Notes: generated by a model from the letters alone, not told the origin. 7,584 nt of DNA from Thiopontia sp964344135 (GCA_964344135.1 CAYFMF010000062.1:1-7584); one strand, 5' to 3'; counted from the first letter of the stretch, positions 1 through 7,432 are shown. Made by a program: numbers and translations.

Positions 1-20
1 GCTAACCTTGCCCCGTTAGC
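1..20 (-). other. Small hairpin at the operon's left edge
   Basis: GCTAAC (1-6) and GTTAGC (15-20) form a 6-bp inverted repeat with an 8-nt loop that includes the stop codon (18-16) of the fusion gene. No T-run is visible before the window ends, so this is at best part of a terminator, and the operon may continue leftward. Confidence 0.25.
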
Positions 21-1929
21 GGGTATCAGTGCCCCTGCCGGTTACAGAGAGCGGGCTCAATATGGTACGGGCATCTCGAATCAGCTCATCCAGGCGGAAG
101 GGGTGGTGACGGTGTGCAACCACCCCCATGGTCTCCATCTCGGCAAGGCCGCTCTCCACGGCATGCTCCATGAATCCGCGGTTCTTCCAGAAGAAGGCGC
201 CCGGCATGGTGGTCGGGATCACCAGAACATAGAAGAGTGCCCGACCCAGGACCGATGCCGCAGTGATGGTTGCCATGACGGCCAACAGCAGGGTGGGTGA
301 ATAGAGAGAGAGCCCGGCCATCAACCCAAGCAGCAGCAGTGAGAGGAGCATCAACCCATTGCGTAGCCAGTAGCTGTAGCCATAGGTGGTCTGCTGTTCA
401 TAGATGGAACCTGCCCCCTCACTGGATGCCTGTTTCAGGTCCCGGGAGTGGAACAGTAGACCAATTCCTTCCAGTGCAATTCCGGTTGCCATTACCATGG
501 CCAGCAGCCGTCCAAGTTCCGGGGTAAGCTGCTGCATTGTAGCTGTGACAAGAAAGAGCAGTAGTGCACCCAGAGAGAGGGCGGTCCCAACAAATGCGGC
601 AGCGGTATGCCAGTGGTCCCAGTAGGGGCGGGCCGGGATCCGGTAGAGGCGGATCATGAAGTAGCCACCCACGGTACCACCCAGCAGGGCCAGTATTGTG
701 AATAGATCCTGAATGATAGAAGGAAAGAGTGCCCCAAACAGCAGATCAGACACCGCAAAGAGGGTGAAGCCAATCAGGCCGACAAAAAAGAGGGTGACCC
801 CGGCAATCTCCCGGCTCACTGGGGAGTAGCGAAGATTGTAAAAGCCCCGATAGAAGCGGTGGGGTTTGCCAAGGTGCATGTTGAGTTTGAAGAGGCCGAC
901 TGCCATCACAACAACCATCAGTAGTGAGCTGGGGAGCGAGAGCGCCGTCTGCTGGAAGGGGGCCATTGCGGGGCTCTCTATCCAGTTCCCGAGTGTCAGC
1001 AGCAGGAAGGCCCCCATCACCATCTGGCTGGTGAGGGTAAAGACCACATGGGCATTCTCATGGGAGCCCAGCAGTTTCTTCAGGTTCCAGGAGCGGTTGA
1101 ATCCATGTTTGGGATCCACCACCGGCTGGAACTGCTCCTCCTCCTTGCTGCTGCTCTTCTCCTGCTTCTGGTATTTCAGTGGAGTTTGATCCACCCGGCG
1201 CATCTCCCGCTGGGTGGTGCGGGTCTGCTGGAAGCGGATGTTGGGGTGGGTGATGTCACTGCGGGGGAACCCAGGGATGGAGGGGCGTGACTGCTCTCTC
1301 CCCTCCGGGACATTTTCAACCACCCCAAAGTCGAGCGCCTTGCCAAGGCAGGCGGAGACACAGGCGGGCTTCAGCCCCACCTCCAGCCGGTCGACACACA
1401 TGTTGCACTTGGTGACCTGACCCTTGACCGGGTCCAGCTGTGGGGCGTTGTAGGGGCAGACCCAGGTGCAGTAGCCACAGCCAAAGCAGATATCCGGATC
1501 CTGCAGCACCGCTCCATACTCGGCAAACTTGGTATAGGCACGGGTGGGGCACCCCTTGAGACAGACCGGGTTGTCACAGTGGTTGCAGGCCATCGAGATA
1601 TTGAGCCGCTGCACATTGGGGTAGCTCCCCCCCTCGACAAAGCCAACCGAGCGGAAGGCGAGGTGGGGCGGGTTCTCATTTTTCTCCGAACAGGCCGACT
1701 CACAGGCGTGGCAGGCGATGCAGTTATCGGCATTGAAGTAGAAGCCGTGCTGCCTGTAGCGGTTGGGGTTCTCGCCAATGGCGGAGTCGCCATTGATATT
1801 GAGGCTCTGGTCCCGTAGTGGGTCACCACTCCGGGTCAGTTCAATCGGCTTGCCATAACGGTTCACCTCCCTGGAGGTGGGATCGTTGAGCAGTGCATAT
1901 TCGGGTTCAATCTCTCTGCGCTGAAACAT
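16..1929 (-). CDS. Fused DmsB-like four-cluster ferredoxin and DmsC-like quinol-linked membrane anchor
   Basis: This 637-residue protein probably passes electrons from membrane quinol to the nitrate reductase encoded just upstream. Residues about 62-200 form a DmsB/NrfC-type ferredoxin with sixteen cysteines in four groups: C70/73/76/80, C115/118/123/127, C148/151/154/158 and C175/178/190/194, enough for four [4Fe-4S] clusters. A charged linker (about 205-290) follows, then about eight hydrophobic segments between about 294 and 600, with the DmsC-type stretch HLGKPHRFYRGFYNLRYSP between the second and third. In classical DMSO reductase these are two separate proteins, so this is a B-C fusion. 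About 60 residues precede the first cysteine, against about a dozen in E. coli DmsB. There is no Tat or Sec signal, so the ferredoxin part should be cytoplasmic. The start at 1929 has AGGAG six nt upstream, and only 9 nt separate it from the preceding gene. The electron-transfer role is inferred from family and context. The natural partner could in principle reduce another oxyanion. Confidence 0.88.
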   Translation of the reverse strand: MFQRREIEPEYALLNDPTSREVNRYGKPIELTRSGDPLRDQSLNINGDSAIGENPNRYRQHGFYFNADNCIACHACESACSEKNENPPHLAFRSVGFVEGGSYPNVQRLNISMACNHCDNPVCLKGCPTRAYTKFAEYGAVLQDPDICFGCGYCTWVCPYNAPQLDPVKGQVTKCNMCVDRLEVGLKPACVSACLGKALDFGVVENVPEGREQSRPSIPGFPRSDITHPNIRFQQTRTTQREMRRVDQTPLKYQKQEKSSSKEEEQFQPVVDPKHGFNRSWNLKKLLGSHENAHVVFTLTSQMVMGAFLLLTLGNWIESPAMAPFQQTALSLPSSLLMVVVMAVGLFKLNMHLGKPHRFYRGFYNLRYSPVSREIAGVTLFFVGLIGFTLFAVSDLLFGALFPSIIQDLFTILALLGGTVGGYFMIRLYRIPARPYWDHWHTAAAFVGTALSLGALLLFLVTATMQQLTPELGRLLAMVMATGIALEGIGLLFHSRDLKQASSEGAGSIYEQQTTYGYSYWLRNGLMLLSLLLLGLMAGLSLYSPTLLLAVMATITAASVLGRALFYVLVIPTTMPGAFFWKNRGFMEHAVESGLAEMETMGVVAHRHHPFRLDELIRDARTILSPLSVTGRGTDTR

Positions 1930-1935
1930 GGTCTA

Positions 1936-1940
1936 CTCCT
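1936..1940 (-). promoter_or_regulatory. Ribosome binding site of the ferredoxin/anchor fusion gene, overlapping the upstream stop codon
   Basis: AGGAG on the minus strand lies six nt before the ATG at 1929 and shares two bases with the TAG stop (1941-1939) of the nitrate reductase gene. The overlap suggests translational coupling, which would suit subunits of one complex. Confidence 0.75.
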
Positions 1941-4143
1941 AGAAGGTTCTCATCTCCATGCTGAGGCGGGCCGCCTCCTGTTGATCCACCAGTTTCTCAA
2001 TGCGGATTGCAGACTGCTTGTAGGCGGGCTGTCGCGAGTGTGGATCGAGGAGCCCCAGCGTCAGCCGGTTGGCGCAGTCATGGAAGTGGAAGGGGAGGAA
2101 GACCATATTCCTCGATACCCGCTGTGTGGGCTGGGCCATCACAATGGCATCGGAGCGCCGTGAGATCAGGCGCACGTACTCCCCCTGCCGGATACCCATC
2201 TCACTGCAGAGGTCCGGGTTGATCTCAATAAAGGGGATCGGACTGAACTTGTTGTTGTTGCCGATCTTTCCGGTCTTGGTGCGGCCATGCCAGTGCTCCA
2301 CCAGCCGACCTGTGTTGAGCCAGATCGGGAACTTCTCATCCGGAACCTCGTTGTTGTCGATAAAGGGGAGGGGGATCAGCCTGGCGCGGCCATCTGCATA
2401 GCGAAAGCTCTGCGGTTCGCTGTAGAGCCGTCTGCCACCACGAGGTGGGGCCTCACCCCCCTCTCGCTGCTGCTGACTGTAGGGCCACTGGACCCCGCGC
2501 CTCTGCTCCAGCAGTGTGTGGTCCATCCCGGAGATATCGGCCAACCGTCCCCTGGAGAGCGCCCCCATCTCCAGAAAGATATCGCCTGCCCTCTCCGGAA
2601 AGTGGACCCTTCCCTCACGATTGAAACGCTCGGCCACCCGGTTGAAGATCCAGAGGTCCGGTTTTGCCTCACCGGGGGGCTGCATGATTGGTGTCACCCG
2701 GTTGATGCGTCGTTCGGTATTGGTCATCACCCCATCCTTCTCGGCCCAGGTTCCGGCGGGGAGGTAGAGGTGGGCATACTGGGCGCTTTCGCTATCCTGG
2801 TAGCAATCCTGAACCGCACAGAACTCCAGCTTCTCCATCGCCTTGCGTACCCGTGCGCTGTTGGGAAGCGAGGTCAACGGGTTGGTGGCAATCAGCCAGA
2901 GCCCCTTGATCTCCCCGGTCTCGATCGCATGGTAGATATCGGTCTGGAACATTCCCCGCTTTTTGGGGAAGAACTCCGGATCGACATTCCAGAATTTTGC
3001 GACCTCCTCACGATCCTCCGGGTTCTCCAGATAGCGGTAGTTGGGCAGGCCGGAACAGGAGGACCACTCCCGGGTCCCCATCGCGTTGCACTGGCCGGTG
3101 ATGGAGAGGCTGGTCCCCCCTGGCTTGCCGATGTTTCCGGTAATCAGTGCCAGATTGTTGATCCCAACCACGCCATCCGAGCCGTGAGTGGACTGGTTGA
3201 TCCCCATGGTCCAGATCTGCATCGCAGCGGGCGATCTGGCAAACAGTCGTGCCACCTGACGAATGGTATCCTCGTCGATTCCACAGATACGGGCTGCAGT
3301 GGTTGGGTCATAGTGGGCGACCTCCTGCTGTAGCAGTTCGAAGTCACTGGTGTTCTCCTCGATATAGCTGCGATCCTCCAGCCCCTCATCGAGAATGATA
3401 TGGATCAGGGCATTCTGCAGCACCACATCGGTGCCCGGGGTGATCGGTAGATGGATATGGGCGTTCTGGGCCAGCATGGTGACCCGGGGATCAACCACAA
3501 TCAGTGGAAAGTCACGCTTCTCCTGTGCCTCCTTCATCCGCCAGTAGATGATCGGGTGCTGCTCTGGAAGGTTGGATCCCCAGGCGATCAGGCAGTCGGT
3601 ATGTTCGAAGTCCTCATAGCATCCGGGCGGCCCATCGGAGCCGAAGGATCGCTTGTATCCAGAGACCGCAGAGGCCATGCAGAGTGTGGTGTTGCCGTCA
3701 TAGTTATTGGTACCAATCAGGCCGCGGGTCAGCTTGCCGAGGGTATAGAACTCCTCGGTCAACATCTGCCCGGTCGAGATCACCGCAAAGCTGTCACGCC
3801 CATACTGCTCCTGAATACGGACGATCTCCTCGTGCAGCCTATCCAGTGCCGGATCCCAGCCGGTCTCACTCCAGCTCTGGTGCCAGTGGTCACGAATCAG
3901 TGGTACGGTGCCCCGTCCACTCGACTCAAACAGCTCATGCTCGAAAATCCCCTTGAGGCAGAGCTTGCCCCGGTTGACATCGGCATCGGCAACCCCGCGA
4001 GAGCTGACTGCCTTGCCCTCCCGGTTCAACCCCACCTCAATGGAGCAGCCAGTCGAGCAGTAGCCACAGGTCGCGTACTTCCACTCAGCGACCTGCTTGT
4101 CGGCAATCTTGATCGGGTTTTTCTGGTCTCTTCCAAACAGCAT
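1939..4143 (-). CDS. nasA: Assimilatory-type molybdopterin nitrate reductase catalytic subunit (NasA/NarB family)
   Basis: The 734-residue protein is predicted to reduce nitrate to nitrite at a Mo-bis-MGD centre in the cytoplasm. An N-terminal [4Fe-4S] site is formed by C26, C29, C33 and C62. The Mo ligand is probably C155 in LCMASAVSGY, the family's CMASAV motif. The C-terminal dinucleotide-binding domain (about 605-725) shows the stretch LNTGRLVEHWHGRTKTG and the NRLTLGLLDPHSRQPAYK segment. No twin-arginine signal is visible. The length resembles cyanobacterial NarB (about 730) and lacks the C-terminal BFD-like cluster domain of longer NasA proteins of about 860 residues, so electrons must come from a partner. 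The next gene supplies an obvious candidate. The start at 4143 has AAGGA six nt upstream, and the gene lies 23 nt after nirD. Periplasmic NapA and formate dehydrogenase share the fold, but the missing signal peptide, the motifs and the nirBD context favour assimilatory nitrate reductase. The exact subfamily name is less certain than the function. Confidence 0.9.
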   Translation of the reverse strand: MLFGRDQKNPIKIADKQVAEWKYATCGYCSTGCSIEVGLNREGKAVSSRGVADADVNRGKLCLKGIFEHELFESSGRGTVPLIRDHWHQSWSETGWDPALDRLHEEIVRIQEQYGRDSFAVISTGQMLTEEFYTLGKLTRGLIGTNNYDGNTTLCMASAVSGYKRSFGSDGPPGCYEDFEHTDCLIAWGSNLPEQHPIIYWRMKEAQEKRDFPLIVVDPRVTMLAQNAHIHLPITPGTDVVLQNALIHIILDEGLEDRSYIEENTSDFELLQQEVAHYDPTTAARICGIDEDTIRQVARLFARSPAAMQIWTMGINQSTHGSDGVVGINNLALITGNIGKPGGTSLSITGQCNAMGTREWSSCSGLPNYRYLENPEDREEVAKFWNVDPEFFPKKRGMFQTDIYHAIETGEIKGLWLIATNPLTSLPNSARVRKAMEKLEFCAVQDCYQDSESAQYAHLYLPAGTWAEKDGVMTNTERRINRVTPIMQPPGEAKPDLWIFNRVAERFNREGRVHFPERAGDIFLEMGALSRGRLADISGMDHTLLEQRRGVQWPYSQQQREGGEAPPRGGRRLYSEPQSFRYADGRARLIPLPFIDNNEVPDEKFPIWLNTGRLVEHWHGRTKTGKIGNNNKFSPIPFIEINPDLCSEMGIRQGEYVRLISRRSDAIVMAQPTQRVSRNMVFLPFHFHDCANRLTLGLLDPHSRQPAYKQSAIRIEKLVDQQEAARLSMEMRTF

Positions 4144-4166
4144 GAAACATCCTTGTCTCAGGGTTG

Positions 4167-4490
4167 TTAGAGAGAGCGGACCAGATAGATCTTTTCACCC
4201 TCCAGTGCGACCTCATAAGTGGGTGTACACCCCTCATCGGGCCCCGTCGCCTCACCACTCTCCAGGTCAATGACCCAGTTATGGAGCGGGCAGGTGACCC
4301 GATTCCCGTGGACAATCCCCTGGGATAGTGGCCCATTGCGGTGGGGGCAGTGGTCCTTGATCGCAAAGAAGTGGTTATCGGATCCCCGAAAGATCGCAAT
4401 ATCACCCTCATCACTTTTCACCACCCTGGATCCGAGAGGGGGGATCTCCGATTGTAGTCCAATCTCAATTTTTTCCATCGTTGCTTCCAT
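4167..4490 (-). CDS. nirD: Nitrite reductase (NADH) small subunit, Rieske type
   Basis: This 107-residue protein is the small subunit of cytoplasmic NADH-dependent nitrite reductase, which makes ammonium from nitrite. The chain is a compact Rieske fold with an intact [2Fe-2S] ligand set: C48-P-H50 and C67-P-L-H70, each in its usual box (CPHRNGPL and CPLHNW). E. coli NirD, as I recall it, lacks these ligands, so this version should bind a real Rieske cluster, as in many assimilatory systems. The start at 4490 is supported by AGGAG (4502-4498) seven nt upstream; a second in-frame ATG four codons later has no such site. The gene begins 28 nt after the nirB stop and ends 23 nt before the nitrate reductase gene. 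Taken alone it could be any small Rieske ferredoxin; the position beside nirB settles the call. Confidence 0.93.
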   Translation of the reverse strand: MEATMEKIEIGLQSEIPPLGSRVVKSDEGDIAIFRGSDNHFFAIKDHCPHRNGPLSQGIVHGNRVTCPLHNWVIDLESGEATGPDEGCTPTYEVALEGEKIYLVRSL

Positions 4491-4518
4491 CAGTCAGCTC
4501 CTATTCTCAATGGTTGGT

Positions 4519-7029
4519 TCAGGACGCCTGCTGTAGCGTGTGCTGTAGCTTGACAGTAGAGAGTGGCTGGAACTCCCTGCCTGCCTGCTTGTCTTCGACA
4601 TGGTGTCTCCATGGGTCCACCTGTGCACTCGCCTGTGAGATACGGAAACGCTCTGCATAGGCGGCACGCATCTCACCATCCTCAATGATCTTCTCCTTGA
4701 TCGCCTGGAGTCCGATCCGCTCTACCCAGGGTGCTGTCCGCTCCAGATAGTGGGCATCCTCACGGTAGAACTGACAGAAGGCGGCACAGTACTCCAGCAC
4801 CTCCTCTTCCGTATCGACCTTGGCCAACAGATCGGTGACCCGTACCTTGATACCGCCATTGCCCCCAATGTGGAGCTCATAGCCGGAATCGACACAGACC
4901 ACGCCAAAGTCCTTGATGGTCGCCTCGGCGCAGTTTCTCGGGCAGGCAGAGACCGCCAGCTTGAACTTGTGGGGCATCCAGGAGCCCCAGGTCAACTGCT
5001 CCAGCTTGATCCCAAGGTCGGTCGAGTCCTGGGTACCAAAGCGGCACCACTGACTGCCGACACAGGTCTTTACGGTACGCATCGCCTTGCCATAGGCGTG
5101 ACCGGAGACAAACCCGGCCTGGTTGAGATCCCTCCAGATCAGTGGCAGATCCTCCTTCTGAACCCCAAACAGATCAATCCGCTGCCCTCCAGTCACCTTG
5201 ACCTCGGGAACCTTGAACTTGTCGGCCACATCGGCAATGGCGCGAAGCTCATCAGGGGTGGTCAGTCCGCCCCACATCCGTGGCACCACCGAGTAGCTCC
5301 CATCCTTCTGGATGTTGCCGTGGGCCCGTTCATTGATGAAGCGGGACTGCGGATCGTCATACTCCCCCGGCCACTCGGTCAGCAGGTAGTAGTTGATGGC
5401 GGGACGACAGCTGTGACAGCCGTCCCGGTTCTCCCACTCCAGGAAATGGTAGACCTCCTGGTGGCTTTTCAGCCGGTGTTCACGGATCGCCTTGCGAACC
5501 AGCTCATGGGAGTGGCTGGTACAGCCACAAAGCGGCTTCTGAGCCGGGCTCTTTTCGTACCCCTCACCAACCGTCGAGGCGAGAATCTGTTCCACCAGTG
5601 CGGTACAGGAGCCACAGGATGCCGAGGCCTTGGTATGGCTGCGCACCTCATCCAGGGTGAAGAGGTTGTTGGCATCAATCGCCTGGATCACATCCCCCTT
5701 GCAGACCCCATTGCAGCCACACACCTCGGCACTGTCCGGCAGATCCATGATGTTCTGGCCGCCATGGCCGGAGTCACCCAGGTTGGCCTGACCAAAGAGC
5801 AGGGTGTCTCTGATCTCCGAGATGTCGGTCTCATCCCGCATCATCTGGAAATATCTGGCACCATCGATCGTATCTCCATAGAGGACGGCCCCCTTGATCC
5901 GGTTATTGGAGAGCACCAGCTTCTTGTAAATTCCGCGGCCCGGATCCTGGAACAGCAGGAGATCGTCATTCTCCTGCTCCTGAAAGGAGCCGGCAGAGAA
6001 GAGGTCGACCCCAGTCACCTTGAGCTTGGTGGAGGTAACCGATCCCCCATAGATTCCAATGCCATAGTTGGCCAGATGGTTGGCCACCACCTTGGCCTGT
6101 TCGAAGAGGGGGGCGACCAGGCCATAGGTGGTGTTGCGATGCTCTACGCACTCGCCGACTGCATAGACCTTCGGGTCGTAGCTCTGCATGGTGTCACTCA
6201 CCACGATGCCACGGTTGCAGTAGATTCCGGACTCCCTGGCAAGAGCGATTGAGGGGCGAATCCCGACCGCCATCACCACCAGATCCGCAGGGATCTCCAG
6301 GCCACCCTTCAGCCGAACCGCCCGAACCCGATTTTCAGAGCGCCCTCTCTCCTGGCTGGAGTGGCCGAGGATTGCCTCGGTCTCCCCATCCATCAGGAAG
6401 GTGAGTCCATCATCCTCCAGTTTTTTCTGCAGCAACGTAGCGGCTGAGTCATCCAGCTGGTTATTCATGATGAGATCGGAGCGGTGAACCACCGTCACCT
6501 TCATCCCCTGTTTCTGTAGTCCACTGGCCGCCTCCAGCCCCAGCAGACCACCCCCGATCACCACCGCGTGTCGATATCTTCGGGAGGCATCCACCATCTG
6601 CTCTACATCCTCAACAGTGCGGAAACCGATCACCCCATCCAGATCATTGCCAGGGATCGGCAGGATGAAGGGGGTGGAGCCGGTTGCCAGCAGCAGGCGG
6701 TCATAGGGAACCGCCTGGCCATCGGCCAGCTCAACACGGCGCCGGCCACGGTCTATCCGGGTGGCAGCGGTACCGGCAATCAGATTGATCCCCTTTTCCC
6801 GGTACCACTCGGGGGTATTGATCACAATCTCACCAAAACTCTTCTCACCTGCAAGCAGGGGGGAGAGCATGATGCGGTTGTAGTTGGGGTGGGGCTCCTC
6901 ACCAATAACGGTAATCTGGTATTGATCCGGAGCGGTTTTCAGTAGCTCCTCGACCGTTCTCATCCCGGCCATTCCATTGCCAATGACGACGAGGCGTTTC
7001 TTGAAAATAGGAGTTGATGATCTGCTCAT
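4519..7029 (-). CDS. nirB: Nitrite reductase (NADH) large subunit
   Basis: NirB catalyses six-electron reduction of nitrite to ammonium with NADH in the cytoplasm. From the chosen start the protein has 836 residues, close to E. coli NirB (about 847). Domains in order: FAD-binding GNGMAG (17-22) with LATGS (114-118); NADH-binding GGGLLGLE (159-166); a BFD-like [2Fe-2S] domain with C437, C439, C472 and C475; a second cysteine-bearing helical segment (LCGCTSHSH to GCHSC); a nitrite/sulfite reductase ferredoxin-like half domain beginning near WGGLTTPDEL; and the siroheme/[4Fe-4S] site C656, C662, C696, C700 (TCVGSQWC and SACPRNC). All expected ligands are present, so it looks functional. The ATG at 7029 has AGGGA nine nt upstream. 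An in-frame ATG at 7068 would add 13 residues but has no ribosome site and lies upstream of the predicted transcription start. This is the first gene of the operon. Confidence 0.95.
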   Translation of the reverse strand: MSRSSTPIFKKRLVVIGNGMAGMRTVEELLKTAPDQYQITVIGEEPHPNYNRIMLSPLLAGEKSFGEIVINTPEWYREKGINLIAGTAATRIDRGRRRVELADGQAVPYDRLLLATGSTPFILPIPGNDLDGVIGFRTVEDVEQMVDASRRYRHAVVIGGGLLGLEAASGLQKQGMKVTVVHRSDLIMNNQLDDSAATLLQKKLEDDGLTFLMDGETEAILGHSSQERGRSENRVRAVRLKGGLEIPADLVVMAVGIRPSIALARESGIYCNRGIVVSDTMQSYDPKVYAVGECVEHRNTTYGLVAPLFEQAKVVANHLANYGIGIYGGSVTSTKLKVTGVDLFSAGSFQEQENDDLLLFQDPGRGIYKKLVLSNNRIKGAVLYGDTIDGARYFQMMRDETDISEIRDTLLFGQANLGDSGHGGQNIMDLPDSAEVCGCNGVCKGDVIQAIDANNLFTLDEVRSHTKASASCGSCTALVEQILASTVGEGYEKSPAQKPLCGCTSHSHELVRKAIREHRLKSHQEVYHFLEWENRDGCHSCRPAINYYLLTEWPGEYDDPQSRFINERAHGNIQKDGSYSVVPRMWGGLTTPDELRAIADVADKFKVPEVKVTGGQRIDLFGVQKEDLPLIWRDLNQAGFVSGHAYGKAMRTVKTCVGSQWCRFGTQDSTDLGIKLEQLTWGSWMPHKFKLAVSACPRNCAEATIKDFGVVCVDSGYELHIGGNGGIKVRVTDLLAKVDTEEEVLEYCAAFCQFYREDAHYLERTAPWVERIGLQAIKEKIIEDGEMRAAYAERFRISQASAQVDPWRHHVEDKQAGREFQPLSTVKLQHTLQQAS

Positions 7030-7038
7030 TGAGTTCAG

Positions 7039-7043
7039 TCCCT
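7039..7043 (-). promoter_or_regulatory. Ribosome binding site that fixes the nirB start
   Basis: AGGGA on the minus strand lies nine nt before the ATG at 7029. The alternative upstream ATG (7068) has no purine-rich sequence ahead of it. With a transcript starting near 7060, the leader would be about 30 nt and would contain this site. Confidence 0.7.
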
Positions 7044-7070
7044 GGTTGCTCAAACGTGTACCAACCATTG

Positions 7071-7087
7071 AGCAATGAGCGTGCCAG
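7071..7087 (-). promoter_or_regulatory. Sigma-54 (RpoN) promoter of the nirB operon
   Basis: The minus strand reads CTGGCACGCTCATTGCT, matching the -24/-12 consensus YTGGCACGNNNNTTGCW at every defined position, with GG at 7085-7084 and GC at 7073-7072 in correct spacing. The transcript should start about 12 nt further on, near 7060, about 31 nt before the nirB ATG at 7029. RpoN promoters need an enhancer-binding activator, and an NtrC-type site lies upstream. A 10-bp palindrome (GCCAGCTGGC, 7083-7092) overlaps the -24 box and may be chance or an extra operator. I saw no clear IHF site between promoter and enhancer. Confidence 0.88.
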
Positions 7088-7092
7088 CTGGC
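7083..7092. repeat. 10-bp palindrome over the -24 element
   Basis: GCCAGCTGGC is a perfect palindrome sharing five bases with the sigma-54 promoter. A protein bound here would block the polymerase, but the sequence is short and could be chance. Confidence 0.3.
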
Positions 7093-7163
7093 GGAGATTT
7101 ACCTTAAGTTGCTGTATTGGAATGTATTTGTGGTGGTAGATGGGTTTTGTGTGGCCCGTCGGC

Positions 7164-7180
7164 TGCACAGGTATAGTGCA
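7164..7180. promoter_or_regulatory. NtrC-type enhancer site for the nirB operon
   Basis: The sequence TGCACAGGTATAGTGCA has TGCAC and GTGCA half-sites separated by 7 nt, the geometry of the NtrC consensus TGCACYA-N3-TRGTGCA. Its centre (7172) is about 112 bp upstream of the predicted start near 7060, a usual NtrC enhancer distance. Together with the sigma-54 promoter it implies induction under nitrogen limitation. A weaker half-site (TGCAC at 7302-7306) lies further upstream, and no second full-quality site was found. Confidence 0.78.
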
Positions 7181-7221
7181 TGGAGTGAGGTGAATTGCCC
7201 AGAAAGGGGCGTTTGTGAGAA

Positions 7222-7235
7222 TGGGACCGTTCCCA
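7222..7235. repeat. Short inverted repeat, possible operator
   Basis: TGGGACCGTTCCCA has 5-bp arms (TGGGA/TCCCA) around a 4-nt centre. It sits about 168 bp upstream of the predicted nirB transcript start, on the far side of the NtrC site, where a second regulator could bind. No specific regulator is recognised. Confidence 0.3.
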
Positions 7236-7350
7236 CAGTTGAGCGTAATCCCTTCCCGAACGCGAATAAGGAGTCCAGTTCTTTCAAATCAGCAGTGTTG
7301 ATGCACTCTATCCAGCAAAAACAATGGATTTCGTTACCTTTTGGCCCACC

Positions 7351-7432
7351 GTTATTTGTTACAGAAATGTAATATTTCCGCACTGGTAAGGGGGATTGTG
7401 GTTTCGCTACACTCTGGTTATTAACAGAAATG
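7351..7432. repeat. Pair of imperfect direct repeats
   Basis: Copy one (7351-7369, GTTATTTGTTACAGAAATG) and copy two (7417-7432, GTTATTAACAGAAATG) match at 15 of 16 bases once a 3-nt gap is allowed. Copy starts are 66 bp apart. Copy one also forms a perfect 5-bp hairpin, TTACA-GAAA-TGTAA (7359-7372). They could be binding sites or a small duplication next to the recombination-like element. Function is unknown. Confidence 0.4.

Noticed and set aside
1..20. Second attC-like or terminator element at the left edge (GCTAAC...GTTAGC)
   Set aside because: The 20-bp hairpin is too short for attC, includes the stop codon of the fusion gene, and no T-run is visible; the shared CTAAC/GTTAG letters are probably coincidence.
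2287..3333. Long plus-strand open frame (348 codons) opposite the nitrate reductase gene
   Set aside because: It is a shadow of the high-GC codon pattern of the clearly real minus-strand gene and shows no family motifs or ribosome site.
4750..6252. Long plus-strand open frame (500 codons) opposite nirB
   Set aside because: It lies antisense to intact NirB domains, has no recognisable motifs and is explained by codon bias of the real gene.
7302..7318. Second NtrC site
   Set aside because: Only the TGCAC half matches; the partner half (around CAGCA) has wrong sequence and spacing. A TGGT-containing stretch near 7403-7419 matches even less well.
7099..7383. Possible small genes on either strand (7109-7372 plus, 7099-7383 minus)
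   Set aside because: Both cover the NtrC site or run close to the promoter, lack ribosome sites, and give proteins without recognisable features.
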